Below, in pieces: positions 1 through 7,294 of a DNA stretch of 13,185 nucleotides. A program made the translations under genes and the position numbers. The notes under the pieces were generated by a model. That model worked only from the letters and a program-made list of their open reading frames with translations. It ran no database searches and was not told the origin of the DNA. The DNA is taken from contig PMIQ01000150.1 in the NCBI GenBank assembly GCA_003157175.1, positions 14,469 through 27,653 on the forward strand. Reading direction: 5' to 3'. Position 1 is the first letter of the stretch; every line of letters begins with the position of its first letter. Source of the DNA: Chloroflexota bacterium. Its GTDB lineage: Bacteria > Chloroflexota > Limnocylindria > Limnocylindrales > CSP1-4.

Positions 1-24
1 TCGCCACGAGGTTCGTGCATTCGA

Positions 25-486
25 GTGGAGTACCTGGTCAGGCAGGCCCGCATCACCGATGTCGATCGGTTGTATGCGCTTTGCGTAGAGATGGGGGCTG
101 CGCCCGGCGCTGGCACTCCATTGGACGCGATAGGCCTGCTGCGTCAGCTCGTCTACATGCCGAATGCTAGCGTCGTGGTCGCCGAGGGGGGGCGTCAAAT
201 AGCCGGCGGTGCGGTAGTCGGCCTCAGACCATCGGTCCGAGCCGGCGGGTTCGTAGGCACGGTTGACGTGCTGGTCGTAGCCCCAGGCCACAGCGTCGAG
301 AAAGTCGCCGATGAGTTGATCGTCGAGATCATGACCTCGGCACGAAGAAAGGGCTGCTCCGCGGTAGAGGTCATGCTGCCGGACGACGCCAACTTGCGCG
401 CGTGCTGGATCCGGCATGGCTTCTCTTTGGACCAGGCCAACATCTATAGAGCGGAAGTTCCGGGCAGGGCACCGGCGAGCCGCTAA
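25..486 (+). CDS. GNAT-like acetyltransferase, start uncertain
   Basis: Probable GNAT-fold N-acetyltransferase, which would move an acetyl group from acetyl-CoA to an unknown amine. The 153 residues fit one GNAT domain: an N-terminal strand (VRQARITDVDRL), a central strand pair around VVVAEGGRQIAGG, a long strand (VGTVDVLVVAP), a following helix, and a C-terminal CWIRHGFSLDQANIYR segment typical of GNAT motif B. The acetyl-CoA pyrophosphate loop is degenerate: PGHSVEKVADELI stands where R/Q-x-x-G-x-G/A is usual, so activity or substrate class may differ. The GTG at 25 is the first start codon in frame, but the frame is open to base 1 and the Shine-Dalgarno is poor (GAGG at 8-11), so the true start may lie outside the window. 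It ends 91 bases before the NYN gene. The fold call is from pattern recognition only. Confidence 0.65.
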   Translation: MEYLVRQARITDVDRLYALCVEMGAAPGAGTPLDAIGLLRQLVYMPNASVVVAEGGRQIAGGAVVGLRPSVRAGGFVGTVDVLVVAPGHSVEKVADELIVEIMTSARRKGCSAVEVMLPDDANLRACWIRHGFSLDQANIYRAEVPGRAPASR

Positions 487-565
487 TACCGTCGCAGCCG
501 AGCAGCCAGGGAGCGCCGGCGCCTCGGGTCAAGGCCTTCGGCAAGGGCCGTCAGGCCATCACATC

Positions 566-571
566 AAGGAG
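566..571 (+). promoter_or_regulatory. Shine-Dalgarno of the NYN gene
   Basis: AAGGAG lies six bases before the GTG at 578. It fixes the start of the NYN-domain gene there, although the frame stays open upstream into the GNAT gene (an ATG at 416 is in frame). The NYN fold begins immediately after this GTG, which agrees. Confidence 0.85.
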
Positions 572-577
572 TCACTT

Positions 578-2365
578 GTGAGCAAGAACGTCGCGGTCTT
601 CGTGGACGTGGCGAACATCTTCTACGCGGCGAAGGCGGCGGGAGCGGACATCGATTACGTCACGCTCCTCAAGGCTGCCGTGGCCGGACGCGATTTCGTC
701 CGAGCATACGCATACACGGGGCTGGACCCCGAAAACGAGAACCAGCGAAACTTCCATAGCTTCCTTGGTCGTCACGGCTACAAAGTCGTGAGCAAGGACA
801 TTCGCAAATATGGGGATGGCAAGGTCAAGGCGAATCTCGATATCGAGCTGGTCGTCGACATGATGAAGACGGCTAGAAACCTGGACGTCGCCATTGTCGT
901 GAGCGGGGACGGCGACTTCGCGCCTGCAATTCGGGCAGTGCAGGAAATGGGGGTCCGCGTCGAGGTCATCAGCTTCCGGGGCAACACCAGCTCCGACCTG
1001 ATCGAGGCCGCCGACGTCTTCTACGACATCACTCAACTCGCCCGCGTGGATCGCGAATCGACCCGTTCGGGGCGTCGCGTGGCGGGCGACGAAGAGGACC
1101 TCTCGATGACCGAGGTCCCCGATAAGCAGACCGAGGGTCGCGGCGGGCGGCGCGGTCGCGGCGGGCGACGGACCGCGCCTCGTGACGGCGAGGAGGCCGT
1201 GGCTGCAGCCGCGACGGCAGAACGAACGCCGCGCAGCAGCGGTCGCAGCACCGGTCGCGGCGCCCCCGCGCAGCTGGTCGCGCTGCCTGGCGAGAAGCTC
1301 TCGCGGGCGCAGACCGCCGCCGCGGACACCGAGGTGATCGAGGCGCCCGGCGAGGATCTTGCCGAGAACGCCGGCGAGACCCAGGCGGCCGAGGGCGGCG
1401 AAGACGCTCAGGCGACGGAAGGCGGCCGGCGTCGCCGACGCCGTGGCGGTCGAGGTCGCGGCCACGGCGGCCGAACCCAGGAGGGTCAGGCGCCGGGCGA
1501 AGAAACGGCAGAACAAGCGGAGACGGGCGAGTCGGAGAGTCCGGCGGCCGCCCCGGCGGCTCGGCCAAACCAGTTCGGGTCGTTCTGGGACTCCCAGATC
1601 GGTATGGCCGGCCGGCCGGAGCGCCTCACGCCGATGTCGCCATCGGAGGAGGACGATTTCGCCGAGCCCGAGATCCCGGAGTACCTGCTGGCCGAACGGC
1701 GGCGGGGCGGTCGGGGTCAGGGTCAGAGCCAGGGCCGGGGCGGCAGCGGTCGCGGCGTTCGCAGTGCCTACGCCTCCGCCGTCGAGCGGGAACGCTACGG
1801 ACGATCCTCGACGCGCTATCCGGAGCCGGTTCGCCAGACACAGCCGCCGCGCCGGCACGATGAGCGCCCCCAGCGCGCGCCCCAGCCGCAGCAGCATCGT
1901 GGCGGCGGCGGAGCGCCGCGCAGCAGCGGCCGCGACTCGGCCGAGCCGTGGAGCGAGGTCCCGCCGGAGCTCGAGGAGATCCTGCGAGCCCAGCTCTCAA
2001 CGAAGCTGAGCCGCCAGGCCGAGGCGCCGAGCGTGCCACCGTCCGGAACCGTCGCTGTCGAGACCGGCGCACCCAAGGGCGGCGAAACGCCCAAGGCCGG
2101 CACCCGACGCGGTGGCCGACGCAAGGTCGAGGCCGCTCCAGCCGAGGGAATTGCGGCTGTCGCCGAGGCCCCCTCCGGGGCTGTCGAGACTCCCGCCAAA
2201 CCCGCCACCCGCAGCCGGCGCAAGCCCGCGGCAACCGAGGCCGTAGCTGTGGTCGCCGAGGGCGGCGAAGCCCCGGCAGTGGCTGCGCCCAAGCGTCGAG
2301 CTCCGGCCCGCAAGAAGCCGGCCTCGGCCGAGGGCGACGCGCCCGCGGAAACCTCCGGCGAGTAA
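578..2365 (+). CDS. NYN (LabA/DUF88-type) domain protein with long RG-rich disordered tail
   Basis: A 595-residue protein in two parts. Residues 1-160 form a NYN domain, a PIN-like nuclease fold thought to cleave RNA. It starts with NVAVFVDVANIFY (Asp10, Asn13), then has ANLDIELVVDMM (Asp88, Asp94) and the hallmark SGDGDF at 109-114 (Asp111, Asp113), so the acidic metal-binding residues are present. The rest, about 430 residues, is low complexity. It has three Arg/Gly clusters (near 187-203, 282-305 and 374-399), acidic spacers, one conserved-looking patch (PEIPEYLLAERR, about 366-377), and a Lys/Ala/Pro-rich histone-H1-like end (about 540-588). RG-rich tails commonly bind RNA, so a role in RNA turnover or RNP assembly is inferred, by loose analogy with RNase E. 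holB starts 26 bases downstream. Long antisense frames here are shadows of the GC-rich tail. The NYN call is firm; the substrate is unknown. Confidence 0.88.
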   Translation: MSKNVAVFVDVANIFYAAKAAGADIDYVTLLKAAVAGRDFVRAYAYTGLDPENENQRNFHSFLGRHGYKVVSKDIRKYGDGKVKANLDIELVVDMMKTARNLDVAIVVSGDGDFAPAIRAVQEMGVRVEVISFRGNTSSDLIEAADVFYDITQLARVDRESTRSGRRVAGDEEDLSMTEVPDKQTEGRGGRRGRGGRRTAPRDGEEAVAAAATAERTPRSSGRSTGRGAPAQLVALPGEKLSRAQTAAADTEVIEAPGEDLAENAGETQAAEGGEDAQATEGGRRRRRRGGRGRGHGGRTQEGQAPGEETAEQAETGESESPAAAPAARPNQFGSFWDSQIGMAGRPERLTPMSPSEEDDFAEPEIPEYLLAERRRGGRGQGQSQGRGGSGRGVRSAYASAVERERYGRSSTRYPEPVRQTQPPRRHDERPQRAPQPQQHRGGGGAPRSSGRDSAEPWSEVPPELEEILRAQLSTKLSRQAEAPSVPPSGTVAVETGAPKGGETPKAGTRRGGRRKVEAAPAEGIAAVAEAPSGAVETPAKPATRSRRKPAATEAVAVVAEGGEAPAVAAPKRRAPARKKPASAEGDAPAETSGE

Positions 2366-2390
2366 CCCGGCGCGCGCCCACCGACCAGTC

Positions 2391-3635
2391 GTGATTTCGG
2401 GCCCGCTGCCGATGCAGAACGCGAATACGCGCGGCCAGCCCGGGGGGCTGGCCGCCATCGCGGCCATGGTCGGTGGCTCCGTTCCGCATGCCGTCCTGCT
2501 CGTCGGGCCGGCATCGAGCGGCAAGACCACGCTCGCCCTGGATCTGGCCGCGGCGCTTCTATGCGTCGACCTGGACATGGCGGCGCGTCCGTGCCGCCAT
2601 TGCCGGGGCTGCCGGCTCGTAGCCTCGGGCAATCACCCGGATCTGCACCGGCTCGCGCCGGACGGTCCGGGCGGACAGGTTCGCATCGGCAAGGCCACCG
2701 ACCCCGAGCCGGGCACGATCCGTAACCTCATCGGCGAGCTGTCGCTCCTGCCCGTCGAAGGCGGTGCGCGCGTCGCGATCGTGGAGCAAGCCCACCGCAT
2801 CAACGACGACGCCCAGAACGCGCTGCTTAAGATGCTCGAGGAGCCCCCAGCTGGCGTCACGATCGTGCTCTGCGCCGACGAGGAGGAGTGTCTTCTGCCA
2901 ACGGTTCGGTCGCGCTGCGTACGCGTGCGCCTGGGGCCGGTCGCGGGGCGTGAGATCGAACGCTGGCTCGGAGAGCTTGGTGCCGCGGACGCGCCCTCCG
3001 CCGCGCGGTTCGCTCGACTCGCCGGCGGATGCCCAGGACTGGCTTTGGCCTACGCCCACGCCCCCGAAGCGGCCCGGTTGCGGGGCGAGATATCGCGCGG
3101 ACTGCTCGACCTGCTGACGGCGAGCCGGCACGAGCGACTGACATCGGTCCGGACGCTGATGAGCTCGGCGGCGGCTCTCGAGGCTGCCCTGAACGAAGGG
3201 CGCAAGACAGGCGCGAGCGCGGGCCTCGGGGTCGCCGAAGCTGCTATTGAGGCCACGGGGCGCCGCAAGAAGCCCGCGGCCGCGGCCCGGCCGAACGTCG
3301 AACAGGGCGAGGTCGAAGCGGAAGCACCCGCCGAATCGGCCGCGCCGAAGGCTTCGGCCTCCGATCGCCGGGCGGCCGCCTCCGCGCTGCTGGCCATCTG
3401 GGCCTCGATCGGGCGCGACCTGGCCGTCGCGGCGCTGGGCGGCCGTCGCCAGCTCCACGACCCGGAGCTGCTCGACGAGCTTGCCGCCGTGGCACCCACG
3501 ATCCCCGCCGGCGCCGTAGCCGCCTTCCTCACCCAGCTGGCAAGCGTCGAGGTCCAGATAGACGAAAACGTCAACCCGGAGCTGGCCCTCGACGTGCTTG
3601 TGCTGGCCTGGCCCCGGCCGGGCCGCGCCGCATGA
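2391..3635 (+). CDS. holB: DNA polymerase III delta' subunit (clamp loader)
   Basis: Delta' is the AAA+ clamp-loader subunit that works with delta and tau/gamma to place the beta clamp on primed DNA. The 414 residues show Walker A GPASSGKT (39-46), a zinc module with Cys58, Cys68, Cys71 and Cys74 (RPCRHCRGC), a Walker-B region AIVEQAHRINDDAQNALLKMLEEPP (split here as AIVEQAHRI, 129-137, then NALLKMLEEPP), and the SRC motif RSRC at 173-176 that gives the trans-acting arginine finger. Walker A looks intact, unlike E. coli delta', while the Walker-B acidic residue is a Glu followed by Gln. A Lys/Ala/Glu/Pro-rich linker (about 287-325) is inserted before the C-terminal collar helices. GTG at 2391 gives the longest frame. 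ATG at 2412 (residue 8) is equally possible, and neither has a clear Shine-Dalgarno. It sits 26 bases after the NYN gene, probably in the same transcript. Confidence 0.92.
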   Translation: MISGPLPMQNANTRGQPGGLAAIAAMVGGSVPHAVLLVGPASSGKTTLALDLAAALLCVDLDMAARPCRHCRGCRLVASGNHPDLHRLAPDGPGGQVRIGKATDPEPGTIRNLIGELSLLPVEGGARVAIVEQAHRINDDAQNALLKMLEEPPAGVTIVLCADEEECLLPTVRSRCVRVRLGPVAGREIERWLGELGAADAPSAARFARLAGGCPGLALAYAHAPEAARLRGEISRGLLDLLTASRHERLTSVRTLMSSAAALEAALNEGRKTGASAGLGVAEAAIEATGRRKKPAAAARPNVEQGEVEAEAPAESAAPKASASDRRAAASALLAIWASIGRDLAVAALGGRRQLHDPELLDELAAVAPTIPAGAVAAFLTQLASVEVQIDENVNPELALDVLVLAWPRPGRAA

Positions 3636-3694
3636 CCAGCCGCGGGGCTCGCGCCATGCCCCGCCCCATGCCCTGCCGCGGGGCTCTCTCGTGA
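3632..3694 (+). CDS. Possible 20-codon ORF bridging holB and acylphosphatase
   Basis: This ATG overlaps the holB stop as ATGA (3632-3635). After 20 codons its TGA overlaps the GTG start of the acylphosphatase as GTGA (3691-3694). The peptide is Arg/Met/Pro-rich (begins MTSRGARAMPRP). A 12-bp direct repeat, GCCGCGGGGCTC, occurs at 3639-3650 and 3675-3686, exactly 12 codons apart. No Shine-Dalgarno is visible for the acylphosphatase, so ribosomes could reach it by re-initiation through this ORF. The geometry is visible; translation is only inferred, and the overlap could be chance in GC-rich DNA. Confidence 0.3.
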   Translation: MTSRGARAMPRPMPCRGALS

Positions 3695-3999
3695 GTAAAC
3701 CCGGCGAGCTGGCCCGTCTGGAGGCGCATGTTCGAGGCCGCGTCCAGGGCGTCGGTTTTCGCTATTTCGTCACATCAAGAGCCATGCGCCGGGGCCTGAC
3801 CGGGTTCGTCGCCAACGACCAGGACGGCAGCGTCCGCGTGGTTGTCGAAGGTCCGCGCGCGGATCTCGAGGATCTGCTGGAGACTCTCCGCGAGGGCCCG
3901 GCCTCCGCGATCATCGAGCGCGTCGACGAGGACTGGCTGCCGTACACCGGCCACTGGGGCACCTTCAGCATCGAATCCCGCGGCCATCGCGGCGACTGA
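3691..3999 (+). CDS. acyP: Acylphosphatase
   Basis: Small cytosolic enzyme that hydrolyses acyl phosphates such as carbamoyl phosphate or 1,3-bisphosphoglycerate. The 102 residues match the usual length. The signature HVRGRVQGVGFRYFV (13-27) carries the catalytic phosphate-binding Arg24, and GFVANDQDGSVRV holds the catalytic Asn42. The C-terminal FSIE strand is also typical. The frame is open further upstream, but the residues before GTG 3691 are low-complexity Pro/Arg, so 3691 is the likely start. No good Shine-Dalgarno precedes it. It ends 35 bases before the convergent SDR gene. Confidence 0.92.
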   Translation: MSKPGELARLEAHVRGRVQGVGFRYFVTSRAMRRGLTGFVANDQDGSVRVVVEGPRADLEDLLETLREGPASAIIERVDEDWLPYTGHWGTFSIESRGHRGD

Positions 4000-4034
4000 A
4001 GCGCTCGACTGAGGCGCGATTGATCGGCGCGCCG

Positions 4035-4826
4035 CTACGGCAGGCCGCACAACGAGCCGCCGTCGATCGGGACGAAGGTGCCGGTCTGATAGCGAGCCGG
4101 GTCCGAACAGAGCCAGGCTACATAGGCGCCGAGCTCGTCGGGATCGCCGTAACGGCCGGCCGGAATCGCCCGCTCGAACGCCGCCCGGACCTCGTCGGCG
4201 GTCGTGCCCGCTTGCTCCGCCCGCGCCTGGTCGAGTGAGGCGACGCGCGCGGTGTCGAGCCGGCCGGGCAGAACGCCGTTGACCGTCACGCCGTCGGCCA
4301 TGACTTCGAGCGCGATCGTCTTGAGCCAGGCGGCCAGCGCGCTGCGGCAGGCGTTCGAATACGAGAGCTCCGGAATCGGCTGGCGGATGCCGGACGACAT
4401 GATCGAAACGATGCGGCCCCACTTGCGCGCCCGCATCCCCGGCAGAAGAAGCGTGGCGACTTCGATCGGCGTGATCGCCAGGAGCTGGAACGAGCGACGC
4501 CATTCGTTCGGGTCTGTCTTCGTCGCTTCGGAGGGAGGCGGCCCGCCGGCGTTCAGGACGACGATGTCGACCCGGCCGAGTGCCTTCTCGGAGGCGGCGG
4601 CGACGAGCGCAGCCGTGGCAGGATCCGCGGCGTCGCCGGCGATCGTCGTCACCTCGACCGAATGGGCGCGCCGGATCTCTTGGGCCGTACGTTCCAGGGC
4701 CTCGCCGCCCCGCGACCACAAGGCGAGCCGGCAGCCCTCGGCCGCGAGCCGCTCCGCGCTGGCGCGTCCCAGCCCGGCCGACGCGCCGCCCACAAGCGCG
4801 GTCCGCCCGCTCAGACCCAGATTCAT
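4035..4826 (-). CDS. Atypical short-chain dehydrogenase/reductase (SxxxR active site)
   Basis: A 263-residue SDR, with the Rossmann nucleotide-binding motif GGASAGLG (13-20), acidic GDAADP (64-69), NAGG (92-95), and the Ser strand IVSIMSSG (139-146). SDRs reduce or oxidise carbonyl/hydroxyl groups with NAD(P)H, and annotations such as 3-oxoacyl-ACP reductase are common for this type. The classical YxxxK is missing. Aligning on the downstream LKTIALE helix puts Ser157 and Arg161 (SNACR) at the catalytic Tyr and Lys positions, and the only nearby Tyr (156) is shifted by one. From memory, a subfamily with GGPPP after NAG and SNxxR here exists, and this protein has LNAGGPPP. The start at 4826 is supported by GGAGGAG (4833-4839) six bases upstream. 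It is divergent from the sigma-factor gene. The substrate cannot be told. Confidence 0.88.
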   Translation of the reverse strand: MNLGLSGRTALVGGASAGLGRASAERLAAEGCRLALWSRGGEALERTAQEIRRAHSVEVTTIAGDAADPATAALVAAASEKALGRVDIVVLNAGGPPPSEATKTDPNEWRRSFQLLAITPIEVATLLLPGMRARKWGRIVSIMSSGIRQPIPELSYSNACRSALAAWLKTIALEVMADGVTVNGVLPGRLDTARVASLDQARAEQAGTTADEVRAAFERAIPAGRYGDPDELGAYVAWLCSDPARYQTGTFVPIDGGSLCGLP

Positions 4827-4901
4827 CGCTCGCTCCTCCGCTCCGTGACTCGATTCGCTCGCTGTCCAACGCTACCGTAGAACGAAACGGCCACCCGCGG
4901 C

Positions 4902-5423
4902 GTGTACGAGGTGATGATGCCGATAGCCGTTCCCGCTAGTTCCGGGTCGACCACCTCCGCGGAAACGCACAGGAGGGCCTTCGAGGGTGCTTACGCCGAC
5001 TGCTGGACGCCGGTCTTCCGGCTCGCGCTGGCGTGGACGAACGACTGGGCCGCAGCCGAGGAGATCGCCCAGGAGTCGTTCGCGCGACTCTGGTCGCGGC
5101 GCGACTCGGTCGACTGGAGCACGCCGATGCTGCCGTGGCTGCTCACTACAGCCCGTCACCTGGCGACCGATCGCTTCCGCAGGTTGCGCCGGCTGATCGG
5201 CCAATCGCACGCCATCGAAACGTCGCTCGACCTCGACCAGCACGCCCGCTGGCTCGACGTCCGCGTCGCGTTCGGCCGGCTCAGTCCCCTCGAACGCGCG
5301 GCCCTGGCTCTGACCGCAGTCTCCGGTCTCGATTCGGAAGAAGCTGCGACGGCTCTCGGTACGACTTCCGCGGCGGTTCGGTCCGCGGTCTTCCGCGCCC
5401 GCCGGAAGCTGGAGGAAGCGTGA
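4902..5423 (+). CDS. ECF-type RNA polymerase sigma factor
   Basis: Sigma-70 family factor of ECF size (up to 173 residues), which directs RNA polymerase to a specific promoter set. Sigma region 2 runs from AYADCWTPVFRLAL through AAEEIAQESFARLW to WLLTTARHLATDRFRR. Region 4 is LSPLERAALALTAVSGLDSEEAATAL followed by the helix-turn-helix recognition segment TTSAAVRSAVFRARRKLEE. The start is uncertain: GTG 4902, GTG 4911, ATG 4914 and ATG 4917 are all in frame, and GAGG at 4908-4911 would best serve ATG 4917. The TGA overlaps the next ATG (TGATG at 5421-5425), so the membrane propeller gene is translationally coupled. The divergent SDR start is 75 to 90 bases away, and I see no convincing promoter box in between. 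Confidence 0.93.
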   Translation: MYEVMMPIAVPASSGSTTSAETHRRAFEGAYADCWTPVFRLALAWTNDWAAAEEIAQESFARLWSRRDSVDWSTPMLPWLLTTARHLATDRFRRLRRLIGQSHAIETSLDLDQHARWLDVRVAFGRLSPLERAALALTAVSGLDSEEAATALGTTSAAVRSAVFRARRKLEEA

Positions 5424-6850
5424 TGAACGGCTCATCGGCAGACAATCGCGGCGACGCCGCCGATCGCCAGATCGGGGAGTGGGCGGATCTTTCGGCCATG
5501 TCGCGTCCGCCCGCGGCGGGGCCGGAGGTGCTGAGGGCTAGAGTCGAGGTTGGCGTGATGAAGCGACCCGGATCGCGGCGCTCCGTGCCCGGGCTGGTCG
5601 CCGTCATGGTTGTCGTTATGGTCGTCGCCGCGGTCGGCCTGGGCTTCGGCCTGTCAAGCCAGCGTTTCGCCGCGGTGCCGTCCGCCTCTGCGAGTGCCGC
5701 CACAAGCGAGTCCGCGGTGGTCAGCCCGGCCGGGCCGCCCACCGACTGGTGGTTTTCGCCGAGCCCGACCGCGGTGGTGAGCCCGTCCGCAGTTGCCGGC
5801 CCCTTCGCCAGCTCAGCTTCGCCGGCCACGGCGCTGGGAGACACGGTCGCCGACCTTGGGCGAATCGACGAGAAGAACGGTTGGGTCTACGTACGGGACA
5901 CGGGCCTGATGATCACGGAAGACGGGGGAGCAACCTGGAGGAACGCCACGCCGCCAGTCATTGAGACCGAACCCCCAATGATCGATTTTGTCGATGCCAG
6001 CCACGGCTGGCTCCTGGATGAGGACTCGCTCTGGCGGACGGCCGACGGCGGCCGGAGCTGGCACGAGACCGCTCTGCCGGCCGACACAAGTGCAGAGGCG
6101 GTCGTGAGCTTCGTCTCGGCGTCGACTGGCTACTTGCTGCTTTCGGCCAACATCGACAAGGCACTGCCTACGTGGAACCTGTACCGCACCGACGATGGGG
6201 GCGCGAGCCTGAAGAGCGTCGGCGCCGTGGCGCTGCCCGGCGAACCGGGGAATAGCGGTCCCCTCCCGGCGATCGCCTTCTCCGATCGCCTGGACGGAGT
6301 GATCGCTGGCTGGAGCGCGGTCCTCCAGACGCACGATGGCGGCCAGCATTGGTCGACAGTGAGCCTTCCGGCCTCTCAGGGAACTGGGACGGCCCGGTAC
6401 TCCGGCGTCTATCAACTCCGCGCCTTTGGGCCACGTGTGGTTCTGGTCGCCTGGATGGAAAACGCCACTCTCGAGGCTACGACCTACTCCAGCGATGATG
6501 CCGGCCGTACCTGGCGGCCGGCTTACACCTGGTCTCCCGAGTCGATGGACGCGTGGGCAATCGTGAATGGGCAGACGTGGCTTGGCTTCACGACAGCCAC
6601 CGGACCCGTGCAAGTGAAGACCACCGCGGACTCGGGCGCCACGTGGAAGACCGCGACCGGAGCGAGCCCCACGGGCAATCCGGTCCTGGCCGTCTCGTTT
6701 GTGAGCCCGACCGACGGCTGGGCCATCTTCCAGATCCCCGGCGCGAGCTGCGCGGCCGGCGCCATTTGCGAAGGAAGCCCACTCGAGTTCAGCGAGGGCC
6801 AGCTGGCCGAGACTCATGACGGCGGAGTGAACTGGCAGCTCGTTCCGTAG
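5423..6850 (+). CDS. Single-pass membrane protein with Asp-box (BNR/Ycf48-like) beta-propeller
   Basis: A 475-residue protein. A cytosolic N-terminus of about 54 residues precedes one membrane segment (about 55-77, VPGLVAVMVVVMVVAAVGLG), a Ser/Ala/Pro-rich linker (about 80-135), and an outside domain with seven Asp-box repeats. These are TEDGGATW (about 165), TADGGRSW (206), TDDGGASL (256), THDGGQHW (303), SDDAGRTW (357), TADSGATW (402) and THDGGVNW (464). Seven repeats fit a seven-bladed beta-propeller of the sialidase/Ycf48/sortilin kind. The third has lost its Trp. Start at 5423 is supported by GGAGG (5411-5415) and by stop/start overlap with the sigma gene. Its place and topology are those of an anti-sigma factor, but the short cytosolic part has no zinc-binding ZAS motif that I can see. 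Its role as sensor or anti-sigma is inferred. Confidence 0.85.
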   Translation: MNGSSADNRGDAADRQIGEWADLSAMSRPPAAGPEVLRARVEVGVMKRPGSRRSVPGLVAVMVVVMVVAAVGLGFGLSSQRFAAVPSASASAATSESAVVSPAGPPTDWWFSPSPTAVVSPSAVAGPFASSASPATALGDTVADLGRIDEKNGWVYVRDTGLMITEDGGATWRNATPPVIETEPPMIDFVDASHGWLLDEDSLWRTADGGRSWHETALPADTSAEAVVSFVSASTGYLLLSANIDKALPTWNLYRTDDGGASLKSVGAVALPGEPGNSGPLPAIAFSDRLDGVIAGWSAVLQTHDGGQHWSTVSLPASQGTGTARYSGVYQLRAFGPRVVLVAWMENATLEATTYSSDDAGRTWRPAYTWSPESMDAWAIVNGQTWLGFTTATGPVQVKTTADSGATWKTATGASPTGNPVLAVSFVSPTDGWAIFQIPGASCAAGAICEGSPLEFSEGQLAETHDGGVNWQLVP

Positions 6851-6858
6851 CCGGCGCG

Positions 6859-6873
6859 GGCGCCTTCGGCGCC
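6859..6873. other. GC-rich hairpin between propeller gene and next operon
   Basis: GGCGCC, TTC, GGCGCC: a perfect 6-bp stem with a three-base loop, nine bases after the propeller stop. It has no T-run on either strand, so a classical intrinsic terminator is not supported. It may still slow transcription between the two operons. Confidence 0.35.
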
Positions 6874-6886
6874 GCGGCGCATCCGG

Positions 6887-6892
6887 TACGCT
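6887..6892 (+). promoter_or_regulatory. Possible -10 box for a leaderless start at GTG 6899
   Basis: TACGCT lies six bases before the GTG at 6899 and no Shine-Dalgarno is present. This spacing would put transcription start at or next to the start codon. No good -35 is visible at 16 to 18 bases upstream, so the call is weak. Confidence 0.35.
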
Positions 6893-6898
6893 TGACGC

Positions 6899-7294
6899 GT
6901 GACCGAACGAGCCGAAGCCGCCGCGAGAGCCGCCCTCGCCTACCGCGCCCTGGCCGACCTGGCCGAGACGGTCGAGGACGAGTGGCAGTACGTCACGGAC
7001 CTGACCGACGCGTATCTGCCGAGCATCGAGGCGCTGGCCGGAGCGGCCGCGCCGCTCCCCGCGGGAGCTATGGACGCTGTCGACGAAGCGATCGATGAAA
7101 TCGCCCTGATCACGGACCCGCACAAGGCGATCGATTGGCTCTCGACATTCCCGCACGTGGTGGCGATCGCCCTCGGTGGAGACGTCGACGAGGGGCCCGA
7201 GACGGCCCCGACCGAACGCGCGGACGATGCAGAGCCCGAACCGCCGGAGCCGGACGACGACCCTCCCTTCAAGCTGCTGCGGTTCCACCGATGA
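6899..7294 (+). CDS. Small acidic protein of unknown function, first gene of a three-gene operon
   Basis: 131 residues that I do not recognise. The N-terminal part (about 1-95) looks helical (AEAAARAALAYRALADLAETVEDEWQ, quoted here only as AEAAARAALAYRAL), with conserved-looking WQYVTDLTDAYLPSIEAL and DPHKAIDWLSTFPHVVAIAL. The last third (about 96-125) is a highly acidic Asp/Glu/Pro tail, and the protein ends on a basic/aromatic LLRFHR. No signal peptide or membrane segment is seen. Its TGA overlaps the next ATG as ATGA (7291-7294), so it should be made together with the nuclease-like protein. Acidic partners of nucleases can act as inhibitors or DNA mimics, but that is only a guess from context. 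Confidence 0.8.
   Translation: MTERAEAAARAALAYRALADLAETVEDEWQYVTDLTDAYLPSIEALAGAAAPLPAGAMDAVDEAIDEIALITDPHKAIDWLSTFPHVVAIALGGDVDEGPETAPTERADDAEPEPPEPDDDPPFKLLRFHR

Noticed and set aside
572..1897. A 441-codon minus-strand open frame, with further long frames on both strands up to about 2630
   Set aside because: They lie against the RG-rich part of the NYN gene, where high GC removes stop codons from other frames. Their translations are Arg/Ala/Pro noise with no domain, while the NYN frame has a clear fold and Shine-Dalgarno.
6859..6873. GGCGCC/GGCGCC hairpin as an intrinsic terminator
   Set aside because: It has no T-run after the stem on either strand. Six-base GC palindromes are frequent by chance at this base composition.
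5813..7288. A 491-codon minus-strand open frame
   Set aside because: It runs antisense across the Asp-box protein and the acidic protein and reads as Arg/Gly-rich sequence without motifs. The plus-strand genes have recognised repeats and coupled starts.
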